A stretch of DNA of 6,028 nt from Acetomicrobium sp. UBA3949 (GTDB lineage Bacteria > Synergistota > Synergistia > Synergistales > Acetomicrobiaceae): positions 1-6,028 of the forward strand of contig DGDP01000047.1 of NCBI GenBank assembly GCA_002385485.1, given 5' to 3'. This document shows positions 1 to 5,857 of this stretch, piece after piece. Below the pieces are notes generated by a model, which did not search any database, was not told where the DNA came from, and saw only the letters and a list, made by a program, of their open reading frames with translations. The position numbers and the translations under genes are program-made. Each line of letters starts with the position of its first letter. Position 1 is the stretch's first letter.

Positions 1-1
1 T

Positions 2-97
2 CGGGATGTCAATGCGGCCATAAATATTCTCAGGGTTGGGGCATCAACCCTTGGGGGAGAAGGAGTAAAACCTGCTTCGGCGGGCATCCTTCGATGA
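2..97 (+). CDS. tnpB: TnpB (IS200/IS605 OrfB) RNA-guided nuclease, C-terminal end only
   Basis: Reading from base 2 gives 31 residues and a TGA stop, beginning RDVNAAINILRVG. The D-x-N-A-A-x-N-I motif is the RuvC-III segment of TnpB/OrfB proteins, and its Asp (codon 5-7) is the third catalytic acidic residue of that nuclease fold. The following T-x-G-G-E and short polar tail are typical of the extreme C-terminus of this family. TnpB is an RNA-guided DNA endonuclease that helps IS200/IS605 elements persist by cutting donor sites from which they have been lost. Everything upstream lies outside the window, so it cannot be seen whether the gene is intact, whether the other two catalytic residues remain, or whether a tnpA partner exists. 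The visible Asp is intact. The identification rests on a short but very characteristic motif plus the matching element end just downstream. Confidence 0.85.
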   Translation, partial: RDVNAAINILRVGASTLGGEGVKPASAGILR

Positions 98-104
98 ACC
101 AGAA

Positions 105-126
105 TCCCACAAATTTATTCGTGGGA
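105..126 (+). repeat. Right-end stem-loop of the IS605-type element
   Basis: Bases 105-110 (TCCCAC) pair perfectly with 121-126 (GTGGGA). After one A-C mismatch (111/120), two more A-T pairs close a TTTA loop at 114-117. This is the structure recognised by the Y1 transposase TnpA in the family, and also the last scaffold hairpin of the omega RNA. Confidence 0.7.
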
Positions 127-172
127 GTATGTCAAGAACCATCGCCATATCTTTAGGCATGTTTCTTATGTT

Positions 173-204
173 TTGTCACCACCCTTATTACGTGAGGCTT
201 TAAT
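173..204 (+). promoter_or_regulatory. Weak candidate promoter for the opp operon
   Basis: TTGTCA at 173-178 matches five of six bases of the sigma-70 -35 box, and TTTAAT at 199-204 matches five of six of the -10 box. The 20-base gap between them is longer than the optimum of 17, so the pair is only tentative. An alternative -10, TAAAAT at 216-221, has no good -35 and would place the transcript start almost on the ribosome site. The operon must otherwise be read from a promoter in the upstream element. Confidence 0.25.
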
Positions 205-219
205 GCGACAAGCATTAAA
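199..219. promoter_or_regulatory. Perfect 8-bp inverted repeat before oppA, possible operator
   Basis: TTTAATGC at 199-206 is the exact reverse complement of GCATTAAA at 212-219, with GACAA between. It overlaps both candidate -10 boxes and lies 24 bases before the start codon. It has the size of a dimeric repressor operator. No T-run follows, so it is not a standard terminator. Which protein would bind is unknown. Confidence 0.45.
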
Positions 220-226
220 ATAAACG

Positions 227-234
227 AAAGGTGG
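227..234 (+). promoter_or_regulatory. Ribosome binding site of oppA, fixes the GTG start
   Basis: AAAGGTGG lies 9 bases before the GTG at 244. No other start codon at this distance opens the reading frame and keeps the full signal peptide. Confidence 0.75.
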
Positions 235-243
235 CGAAGAGTT

Positions 244-1878
244 GTGAAGAGACGGTTGGTTTGGTTCGTTATGGTCGCGATCCTTCTTTCCCTAGTTTTT
301 GTGGGGCAGAACGCGGCAGTTGCTCAGGAGCCGAAGTATGGTGGCATGTTGAGGTGGCGAGCGGTAAACGATCCTCCCAAGCTAGATCCGGCGATGGCAA
401 CTGACACCAGCTCCTCGAGAAACGTGTACCTCATGTTCGATATGCTGGTAGATAACGATCCCGACGGAAAGAGCATAGTTCCCAGGCTGGCCGAAAGCTG
501 GGAGGCAAGTCCCGACGGAAAGACATGGACCTTTCACTTAAGGAAGGACGTCAAATTCCACAAAGAATCTCTCGGCCAACCCACCGAAAACGGCGGACGT
601 GAGGTAACGGCTCACGACTGGAAATATTCCTTCGAGAGGCTGGTTAAGGTCAATTCCCCAAGAGCTTATTTCATCGATATGGTCAAGGGATATCAGGATT
701 TCGTCGACGGCAAGGCCGATGAATGGGTTGGAATCAAAGTCCTTGACGACTACACCTTGCAATTCGAACTGGACTATCCCTTTTCTCCCTTCCTCAGTGT
801 ACTGGCCTACAACTCCTTTGTGGTGGTTCCCAAAGAGGACGCAGAGAAGTGGGGCAAGGAGTTCAACTTTCATCCTGTAGGCACGGGAGCGTTTATTCTG
901 GAGCGCTGGGATCACGATCAACGGTTGGTTTACAGGAAAAACCCCGATTATTGGAAAAAGGACGAAGCTGGCAGACAGCTTCCTTACCTAGATGGTATCG
1001 AGATCGTCATAATACCCGATAACACGATTGCCTACGAGGAGTTTAAGAAGGGAAACATAGACGTCCTGCCTGCGCCTCCGGACGAATATTACGAAGAGAT
1101 AAAGGCCCAGTACTCCCACCTGCTGCAAGAAAGGCCTGAACTTGGGACTTATTACTACGGATTTAACAACTCCAAACCTCCCTTTAAGGACAATTTGAAA
1201 CTTAGGCAGGCATTTAATTACGCCGTAGACAGGGAAGCCATAAACGAACTCGTTATACACGGGCGCTATTACCCGGCTAAGGGAATCCTTCCTCCCGGCA
1301 TGCCGGGGTACAATCCCAATTTGAGGGGATATGAGTACAATCCTGAAAAGGCAAAGCAGTTATTGGCTGAGGCAGGCTACCCCGACGGAATAACCGTCGA
1401 CTTGAACGTCAACAACGACCCTCGCCACACCCTTATATCTGAAGCAATTCAGGCGCAACTCAAGAACCTTGGCATCAACATAAACATCAAGGTTCTCGAC
1501 TGGGGAGTACATCTGGATCTCTGTGAACGGGGAGAGACTCAGATGTTCAGAATGGGTTGGGTAGCCGATTACGCCGATCCGGACAACTTCCTATACGTAT
1601 TACTCCACTCCGCAAACCACGGTTCCAAGGGCAACTACTCCTTTTACAGCAATCCAAAGGTGGATGAATTGTTGGCTGCGGCGCGCGTGGAGACAGATTG
1701 GAATAAGCGAATGAAGCTTTATCAGGAGGCAGAGCAGATGATAGTTGACGATGCCCCTTGGTTGTTCCTGTTTCACTACACGACGAGCTTGCTGGCTCAA
1801 GATTGGCTGAAGAACATACATCTTCCCGCCTTTGGAGACTACGCTACTCCCCTTGAGGTCGTATGGATCGAAAAGTAA
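244..1878 (+). CDS. oppA: Family 5 extracellular solute-binding protein, peptide type (OppA/DppA-like)
   Basis: This 544-residue protein should be the periplasmic receptor of the importer encoded by the next four genes, binding a peptide or similar ligand and passing it to the OppB/OppC channel. It starts with GTG and has a classical Sec signal peptide: MKRR, a hydrophobic core over about residues 5-21, and a cleavage motif A-V-A after residue 27, with no lipobox cysteine. The mature part looks like SBP_bac_5 throughout: IVPRLAESWEASPDGKTWTFHLR near 80-100, REVTAHDWKYSFERL near 120, GTGAFILERW near 215, LRQAFNYAVDREAIN near 320-335, NPEKAKQLLAEAGYP near 370, and WVADYADPDNFL at 439-450, a segment near the ligand pocket in this family. 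Length is normal for the family. A polar stretch (HKESLGQPTENGG, about residues 105-118) lengthens a loop that is shorter in many relatives. A 64-base gap with a strong hairpin separates it from oppB. The name is by family and context; dipeptide, oligopeptide or another small ligand are all possible. Confidence 0.9.
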   Translation: MKRRLVWFVMVAILLSLVFVGQNAAVAQEPKYGGMLRWRAVNDPPKLDPAMATDTSSSRNVYLMFDMLVDNDPDGKSIVPRLAESWEASPDGKTWTFHLRKDVKFHKESLGQPTENGGREVTAHDWKYSFERLVKVNSPRAYFIDMVKGYQDFVDGKADEWVGIKVLDDYTLQFELDYPFSPFLSVLAYNSFVVVPKEDAEKWGKEFNFHPVGTGAFILERWDHDQRLVYRKNPDYWKKDEAGRQLPYLDGIEIVIIPDNTIAYEEFKKGNIDVLPAPPDEYYEEIKAQYSHLLQERPELGTYYYGFNNSKPPFKDNLKLRQAFNYAVDREAINELVIHGRYYPAKGILPPGMPGYNPNLRGYEYNPEKAKQLLAEAGYPDGITVDLNVNNDPRHTLISEAIQAQLKNLGININIKVLDWGVHLDLCERGETQMFRMGWVADYADPDNFLYVLLHSANHGSKGNYSFYSNPKVDELLAAARVETDWNKRMKLYQEAEQMIVDDAPWLFLFHYTTSLLAQDWLKNIHLPAFGDYATPLEVVWIEK

Positions 1879-1886
1879 ATTAATGA

Positions 1887-1920
1887 CAAATGTGGGCTAG
1901 TCGCGGCTAGCCCACATTTG
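1887..1920 (+). repeat. Perfect 14-bp intercistronic hairpin between oppA and oppB
   Basis: Bases 1887-1900 (CAAATGTGGGCTAG) are fully complementary to 1907-1920, with a six-base loop TCGCGG. It begins 8 bases after the oppA stop and ends 10 bases before the oppB ribosome site. The tail reads ATCAAAGATG, not a T-run, so it is not a canonical rho-independent terminator. A likely role is to protect or define the 3' end of oppA mRNA and so give more binding protein than permease; partial termination is also possible. Confidence 0.75.
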
Positions 1921-1930
1921 ATCAAAGATG

Positions 1931-1936
1931 GGAGGC
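1931..1936 (+). promoter_or_regulatory. Ribosome binding site of oppB, decides the start
   Basis: GGAGG lies 7 bases before ATG 1943. The in-frame ATG at 1928 overlaps this site's upstream edge, so it cannot be the start it serves. Confidence 0.75.
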
Positions 1937-1942
1937 AAATGT

Positions 1943-2869
1943 ATGTTTTCCTACATCGTGAGAAAAATGCTTTATGCAGTCCCCGTCATATGGGGAGTTG
2001 TGACCATAGTATTTATTCTGATGACGATAGTTCCCGGCGATCCTGCCAGGTTGATGATGGGCCAAAGGGGCGATCCCGAGACGCTGGCCCGCATCAGGGC
2101 CGACCTGGGGTTAGACCTTCCGATTCATAAGCAGTACACGAGGTTTTTGAAGGACCTGGTAAGGGGCGATTTGGGAGTATCCTACAGGAACAACGAAAAG
2201 GTCGTAGACGCCTTGATGACTCGCTTCGGAGCCACCCTGAAGCTCGCCTTTTGGGCCATGGTCTTGGCGGCCCTTTTGGGAATATTGGCAGGAGTGGTCT
2301 CTGCCGTGAAACAATATTCAATATTCGATTATTCGGCCATGTTCATAGCGATATCGGGTATCAGTGCCCCCGTCTTTTGGGTGGGGCTTTTGCTTTTGTT
2401 GATCTTTGCCTATACGCTTCATCTGGTACCGGGGGTTGGTTACGTTCCGGGGGATTGGCGTTACTTCATACTTCCCGTGATTACATTGGGAGTAAGGCCG
2501 GCTGCCCTCATAGCGAGGCTAACGCGATCCTGTATGCTGGAGGTTTTGACCCAGGACTACATCCGTACGGCCAGGGCAAAGGGATTGCGCGAAAGAATTG
2601 TAATAATGCGACATGCCTTGAAAAACGCGCTAATTCCAGTCGTTACCATCATTGGTACTCAGGTGGCCGAGCTGCTTTCAGGTGCAGTTTTGACCGAGAC
2701 CATCTTTGCCTGGCCTGGAGTGGGAAGGCTGGCCGTTGAGGCCCTGATAGCCAGAGATTTTCCCATGATTCGAGGCACGGTCATATTTATGGCGGTGATA
2801 TTTTTGGTAGCCAATTTAATAGTCGACATTTCCTACGGGTTCATAGACCCCAGAATCCGTTACGATTAA
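1943..2869 (+). CDS. oppB: ABC transporter permease, OppB/DppB type
   Basis: This 308-residue inner membrane protein should form half of the peptide channel with OppC. The start MFSYIVRKMLYAVPVIWGV is typical of the family: a short basic end, then the first membrane helix at about residues 9-30, followed by the conserved VPGDPA segment. The long periplasmic loop holds LGLDLPIHKQY and GDLGVSYRNNEKV, both family hallmarks. Further membrane segments lie near 95-118, 130-160, 165-190, 225-250 and 275-300, six in all. The cytoplasmic EAA loop is at about 205-230 (DYIRTARAKGLRERIVIMRHALKNA) and is the contact for an ATPase subunit. The C-terminal YGFIDPRIRYD is also characteristic. The upstream in-frame ATG at 1928 would add MGGKC but sits on the ribosome site, so 1943 is preferred. 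oppC follows after 12 bases. Length is normal and no damage is seen. Confidence 0.93.
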   Translation: MFSYIVRKMLYAVPVIWGVVTIVFILMTIVPGDPARLMMGQRGDPETLARIRADLGLDLPIHKQYTRFLKDLVRGDLGVSYRNNEKVVDALMTRFGATLKLAFWAMVLAALLGILAGVVSAVKQYSIFDYSAMFIAISGISAPVFWVGLLLLLIFAYTLHLVPGVGYVPGDWRYFILPVITLGVRPAALIARLTRSCMLEVLTQDYIRTARAKGLRERIVIMRHALKNALIPVVTIIGTQVAELLSGAVLTETIFAWPGVGRLAVEALIARDFPMIRGTVIFMAVIFLVANLIVDISYGFIDPRIRYD

Positions 2870-2881
2870 GGTGGTTCGAAG

Positions 2882-3763
2882 ATGGCCAAAAAGAGTAGAT
2901 CCAGCGGTCTTTGGTATGAGGCATGGCTCAGGTTTAAGCGGAACAAGCTGGCGTTGTTGGGGCTTTTTATGGCTGCCTCCGTTATTTTAATTGCCATATT
3001 CGCTCCGCTTATAGCTCCCTACGATCCTGTCGAACAGCTCATATGGACGGAGGGTAGACAGGTGCGGTTGGCTTCCCCCAGTGTGAAACATTGGATGGGG
3101 ACCGACATATACGGTCGTGATATATTAAGCAGAATTATCTTCGGGGCCCGAATTTCGCTGCAGATAGGCATCTTTGCGACCATAGTATCTCTTCTCATCG
3201 GGGTGCCGCTTGGGGCCATAGCAGGGTATACGGGAGGATGGGTTGACGACCTCATATCTTGGTTGATTAACGTCGTCTTTGCCTTTCCTTTCCTGCTTTT
3301 CGTGCTGGCTGTAATAGCAGTATTTCAAAGTCCTAGCCTGCGGGTCGTTTACATTGCGATAGGTCTGGTCAACTGGGTTGGCATAGCCAGAGTGGTTAGG
3401 GCGCAATTCATTTCACTGCGCGACAGGGAGTTCGTCGAAGCGGCCAAGGCCTTGGGGTTACCCAGAGGGAAGATAATATTTAAACATATCCTTCCGAACG
3501 CCCTTGCCCCCGTAATCGTGCAGGCTACGCTTGGCATGGGCAGCATCATAATGACAGAAGCGGGATTGGCCTTTCTGGGCTTTGGCGCTCAGCCCCCGAC
3601 TCCAAGTTGGGGATTGATGATCTCCGAGGGCCAGAAATATCTAAGCATGGGCAAATGGTGGTGGGCTATTTTCCCCGGTCTGGCGATCATGTACACCGTC
3701 CTTGCCTTCAACTTCCTCGGGGACGGCTTGCGAGATGCCCTCGACGTAAGGCTCAAAAGGTAG
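2882..3763 (+). CDS. oppC: ABC transporter permease, OppC/DppC type
   Basis: This 293-residue inner membrane protein should be the second half of the channel. It opens with the OppC N-terminal region: a basic amphipathic stretch (WLRFKRNKLALLG), a first membrane helix at about 22-45, and APLIAPYDPVEQ. HWMGTDIYGRDILSRIIFGARISL at about 70-93 is a family signature. Four or five more membrane helices follow, and the EAA loop begins with EAAKALGLPRGKIIFKH at about 186-202, the docking site for an ATPase. The C-terminal NFLGDGLRDALDVRLKR is typical. The ribosome site AAGGTGG (2868-2874) overlaps the oppB stop codon and lies 7 bases before the ATG, which points to coupled translation with oppB. Length is normal and no frameshift is seen. 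Confidence 0.93.
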   Translation: MAKKSRSSGLWYEAWLRFKRNKLALLGLFMAASVILIAIFAPLIAPYDPVEQLIWTEGRQVRLASPSVKHWMGTDIYGRDILSRIIFGARISLQIGIFATIVSLLIGVPLGAIAGYTGGWVDDLISWLINVVFAFPFLLFVLAVIAVFQSPSLRVVYIAIGLVNWVGIARVVRAQFISLRDREFVEAAKALGLPRGKIIFKHILPNALAPVIVQATLGMGSIIMTEAGLAFLGFGAQPPTPSWGLMISEGQKYLSMGKWWWAIFPGLAIMYTVLAFNFLGDGLRDALDVRLKR

Positions 3764-3767
3764 GTGG
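3762..3767 (+). promoter_or_regulatory. Ribosome binding site of oppD overlapping the oppC stop
   Basis: AGGTGG overlaps the last two bases of the oppC TAG and lies 5 bases before TTG 3773. It would lie on top of the alternative GTG at 3764, so it favours the TTG start. Confidence 0.6.
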
Positions 3768-3772
3768 GGTTG

Positions 3773-4759
3773 TTGAGCTTATTGGAGATAAAAGATCTTA
3801 AGACCTATTTCGATACCGATAGAGGCCTGGTGAAGGCCGTAGAAGGGGTGACCTTCCGCATCAATCCGGGCGAGACCTTGGGCGTGGTAGGTGAGTCCGG
3901 CTGTGGCAAAAGCGTTACCGCGCTTTCCGTGATGAGGCTTCTTCCAAGGCCCATTGGAAGGATAGCGGGAGGGAGCATCTTTTTTAAAGGCGAAGACTTA
4001 ACTAAAGCTTCTGAAGCGAGGATGCGCCAAATAAGGGGCAACAAGATCTCCATGATATTTCAAGAACCGATGACGAGCTTGAACCCCGTTTTGACTATAG
4101 GGTTTCAGATAATGGAGCCTTTGATGCTCCACCAGGGAATGGGCAGTAAGGAGGCCAAAGAGAGGGCCGTAGAGTTGCTTCAACTGGTCGGAATTCCCGA
4201 CCCAAAACAAAGGGTTGACGAATATCCGCATCAGCTTTCGGGAGGACAGCGCCAAAGGGCCATGATAGCCATGGCCTTGGCCTGCAAGCCCGAATTGTTG
4301 ATAGCGGACGAACCCACTACTGCTTTGGACGTTACGATTCAGGCTCAAATACTAGACCTCATGAACGATCTGCAAAGAGAATTCAATGCGGCCATCATGC
4401 TCATTACCCATGATTTGGGCGTCGTTGCCGAGATGGCCCAGCGAGTGGTGGTCATGTATGCCGGGCTTATAGTTGAAGAAGCGCCCGTGGCCTCTCTCTT
4501 TTACGAACCCTTGCATCCCTATACACGGGGGTTGCTTGCTTCAATTCCGAGAATTGATAAAGAACTCGATAAACTTCACGTAATCCCTGGGTTTGTGCCC
4601 AGCCCCTTTGAATTTCCCGATGGATGCCGTTTTCACAACCGTTGCGAAAGGGCCTTTTCGAGGTGCTCACGGGAAATACCTCCTCTCTACTCCCTTGGCG
4701 ACGGGCGTATGGTCAGATGTTTCCTCTACGATTCCGACTCCGGGGGTGGGGACAGATGA
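3773..4759 (+). CDS. oppD: ABC transporter ATP-binding protein, OppD/DppD type
   Basis: This 328-residue cytoplasmic ATPase should power the importer as a heterodimer with OppF. Visible motifs in order: Walker A GESGCGKS (40-47), Q-loop FQEP with Q97, signature LSGGQ (155-159), Walker B ELLIADEP with catalytic Glu180, and the switch His213 in THD. A C-terminal oligo_HPY region follows (EPLHPYTRGLLASIP), then VPSPFEFPDGC and four cysteines, C285, C291, C298 and C316. In related dipeptide transporter ATPases such cysteines hold a [4Fe-4S] cluster, so one is possible here. The TTG start at 3773 gives MSLLEIKDLKTYF, the usual family N-terminus, and sits 5 bases from AGGTGG. A GTG at 3764 would add three residues but lies on that ribosome site. 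The stop overlaps the oppF start by four bases (ATGA). Confidence 0.92.
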   Translation: MSLLEIKDLKTYFDTDRGLVKAVEGVTFRINPGETLGVVGESGCGKSVTALSVMRLLPRPIGRIAGGSIFFKGEDLTKASEARMRQIRGNKISMIFQEPMTSLNPVLTIGFQIMEPLMLHQGMGSKEAKERAVELLQLVGIPDPKQRVDEYPHQLSGGQRQRAMIAMALACKPELLIADEPTTALDVTIQAQILDLMNDLQREFNAAIMLITHDLGVVAEMAQRVVVMYAGLIVEEAPVASLFYEPLHPYTRGLLASIPRIDKELDKLHVIPGFVPSPFEFPDGCRFHNRCERAFSRCSREIPPLYSLGDGRMVRCFLYDSDSGGGDR

Positions 4760-5733
4760 CGCAAGCCTCCCATTTCTTAGAGGTCAAAAACATGAAGCAG
4801 TATTTTCCCATTCGCAAGGGAGTATTCAAGAGAACGTTAGGTTATGTTCGAGCCGTCGATGACGTATCCTTCTTCATTGACGATCAGGAAACGTTGGGAT
4901 TGGTCGGCGAATCGGGTTGCGGAAAGACTACATTGGGGAGGACCGTGCTCCATTTGCTGAAGCCTACCGAAGGAAAGGCCTTCTTTATGGGGCAAGACGT
5001 GGAAACAATGCTCAGCGATAACCCGCGTGGCATCAGGCAAAAGATGCAGATAATCTTTCAAGATCCCTACGGCAGCTTAAACCCTCGCATGACCGTCAAC
5101 GAAATTGTGGGCGAGGCCGTGAGGTATTATGGCCTGTGCCCTAAAAGAGAGCTGGACGATTACATATCCGAGGTGTTGTCGAAATGCGGAATGCTCCCAG
5201 AGCATCGCTTCAGGTATCCTCATGAGTTTTCCGGCGGGCAACGCCAGAGGATAAGCATTGCTCGAGCTTTAGCTTTGAAGCCAAAGTTCGTAGTCTGCGA
5301 TGAGCCGGTGTCGGCTCTGGACGTCTCCATCAGGAGCCAAATATTAAATTTGTTGAACGAACTGAAGGAGCAGCTGAAGCTAACCTATCTGTTCATTTCC
5401 CACGACTTAGCCGTGGTGAGGCATATATCGGATAGAGTTGCCGTAATGTATTTGGGTAAAATAGTCGAGAAGGCGCCAAAGCTTGAGTTCTTTAGCAACC
5501 CCTTGCATCCCTATTCCCATGCCCTACTTTCTGCCATACCGGTTCCCGATCCGAAGCGCCAACGTCAGCGCATTATTTTGGAGGGCGATGTGCCTTCGCC
5601 TGCCAATCCACCTTCTGGTTGCCGGTTTAATCCTAGGTGTCGTTACGCTATGGAAAGGTGCAAGAAGGAGGAACCCCCGTTGGTGGATGTAGGTAACGGC
5701 CACTTTGTCGCCTGCTTCCTGCATTCTAAATAG
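4756..5733 (+). CDS. oppF: ABC transporter ATP-binding protein, OppF/DppF type
   Basis: This 325-residue protein should be the second ATPase of the importer. Its N-terminus FLEVKNMKQYFPIRKG, with an extra segment before the conserved AVDDVSF, distinguishes OppF from OppD. Motifs: Walker A GESGCGKT (51-58), Q102 in FQDPYGSLNPR, signature FSGGQ (158-162), Walker B FVVCDEP with Glu183, and His216 in SHD. The oligo_HPY tail has NPLHPYSHALLSAIP, then four cysteines C289, C295, C302 and C320 with exactly the spacing seen in OppD. The start is the ATG that overlaps the oppD stop as ATGA; GGGGGTGGGG just before it serves as ribosome site, so translation is probably coupled. The same frame is open further upstream to 4624, but that part only shadows oppD. 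All catalytic residues are present. Confidence 0.93.
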   Translation: MTQASHFLEVKNMKQYFPIRKGVFKRTLGYVRAVDDVSFFIDDQETLGLVGESGCGKTTLGRTVLHLLKPTEGKAFFMGQDVETMLSDNPRGIRQKMQIIFQDPYGSLNPRMTVNEIVGEAVRYYGLCPKRELDDYISEVLSKCGMLPEHRFRYPHEFSGGQRQRISIARALALKPKFVVCDEPVSALDVSIRSQILNLLNELKEQLKLTYLFISHDLAVVRHISDRVAVMYLGKIVEKAPKLEFFSNPLHPYSHALLSAIPVPDPKRQRQRIILEGDVPSPANPPSGCRFNPRCRYAMERCKKEEPPLVDVGNGHFVACFLHSK

Positions 5734-5765
5734 AATACAACGTGCGCCCTTTAACCTGTCGTTTC

Positions 5766-5799
5766 AACAGGAGCCAGGAATTTTCGGCTCCTGTTTTTT
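5766..5799 (+). terminator. Rho-independent terminator of the opp operon
   Basis: AACAGGAGCC at 5766-5775 pairs perfectly with GGCTCCTGTT at 5786-5795 around a ten-base loop, and six T residues run through 5794-5799. It lies 32 bases after the oppF stop. It ends the operon and insulates ccdA. Confidence 0.85.
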
Positions 5800-5818
5800 A
5801 AAAAGACGCTGTATTCGA

Positions 5819-5827
5819 TGTTATAAT
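5819..5827 (+). promoter_or_regulatory. Extended -10 promoter of ccdA
   Basis: TGTTATAAT holds a perfect TATAAT box at 5822-5827 preceded by the TG of an extended -10. The region 17 bases upstream (TAAAAA) is a poor -35, which fits an extended -10 promoter. Transcription would start near 5834, giving a leader of about 24 bases. Confidence 0.65.
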
Positions 5828-5842
5828 ATACATACACGGGTA

Positions 5843-5849
5843 AAGGAGG
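5843..5849 (+). promoter_or_regulatory. Strong ribosome binding site of ccdA
   Basis: AAGGAGG, the full consensus, lies 8 bases before ATG 5858 and fixes that start. Confidence 0.8.
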
Positions 5850-5857
5850 TCAAGGAT

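Larger units (their letters stand above)
1..135 (+). mobile_element. Right end of an IS200/IS605 (IS1341-like) element
   Basis: The tnpB stop at 95-97 is followed by a stem-loop at 105-126 (TCCCAC paired with GTGGGA around an A/T-rich inner part) and then GAGTATGTCAA-type sequence ending at about 135. This arrangement, a subterminal hairpin followed by a few bases ending in TCAA, is the usual right end of IS605-family elements, whose ends are imperfect hairpins and not inverted repeats. The element makes no target duplication, so its exact edge is inferred from the TCAA end. The left end is outside the window. Confidence 0.7.
1..152 (+). ncRNA. Omega RNA (reRNA) of TnpB: scaffold 3' part plus putative guide
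   Basis: In IS200/IS605 elements the TnpB guide RNA overlaps the 3' end of tnpB and runs through the right end into flanking DNA, which supplies the guide. Two hairpins expected of such a scaffold are visible: CCTGC-TTCG-GCGGG at 71-84, with a stable UUCG tetraloop inside the last tnpB codons, and the right-end stem-loop at 105-126. The latter has an A-C mismatch at 111/120 where related elements would usually pair. If the element ends at 135, the guide would start at 136 (GAACCATCGCCATATC). The 5' end of the RNA is outside the window, and the guide length of about 16 is taken from the family. Confidence 0.55.

Noticed and set aside
463..525. Near-repeat CCCGACGGAAAGA seen twice in oppA
   Set aside because: It encodes the PDGK turns normal in SBP_bac_5 proteins; spacing is not periodic and there is no sign of a duplication.
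538..921. Open frame of 127 codons on the minus strand inside oppA
   Set aside because: It lies fully within a well-supported gene, has no ribosome site or known motif, and reads as the antisense shadow of oppA codons. The same holds for the minus-strand frames at 988-1260, 1600-1821 and 3998-4348.
1887..1930. Hairpin after oppA as a canonical rho-independent terminator
   Set aside because: The stem is strong but is followed by ATCAAAGATG and not by a T-run, and the downstream genes would have no visible promoter.
1928..1942. Earlier ATG for oppB giving MGGKC at the N-terminus
   Set aside because: It overlaps the upstream edge of the GGAGG that serves ATG 1943 and has no ribosome site of its own. 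The apparent lipobox-like cysteine is an artefact.
2251..2739. Open frame of 162 codons in another + frame inside oppB
   Set aside because: Its translation is an irregular mix with no membrane or domain pattern, while the oppB frame shows full family motifs across the same bases.
4624..4755. N-terminal extension of oppF reaching back into oppD
   Set aside because: The added residues resemble no OppF and only translate oppD out of frame. The ATGA overlap with a ribosome site at 4742-4751 marks the true start.
4505..5515. Repeated 15-base string CCCTTGCATCCCTAT in oppD and oppF
   Set aside because: Both copies encode the conserved PLHPY segment of paralogous ATPases, so shared ancestry and codon choice explain it.
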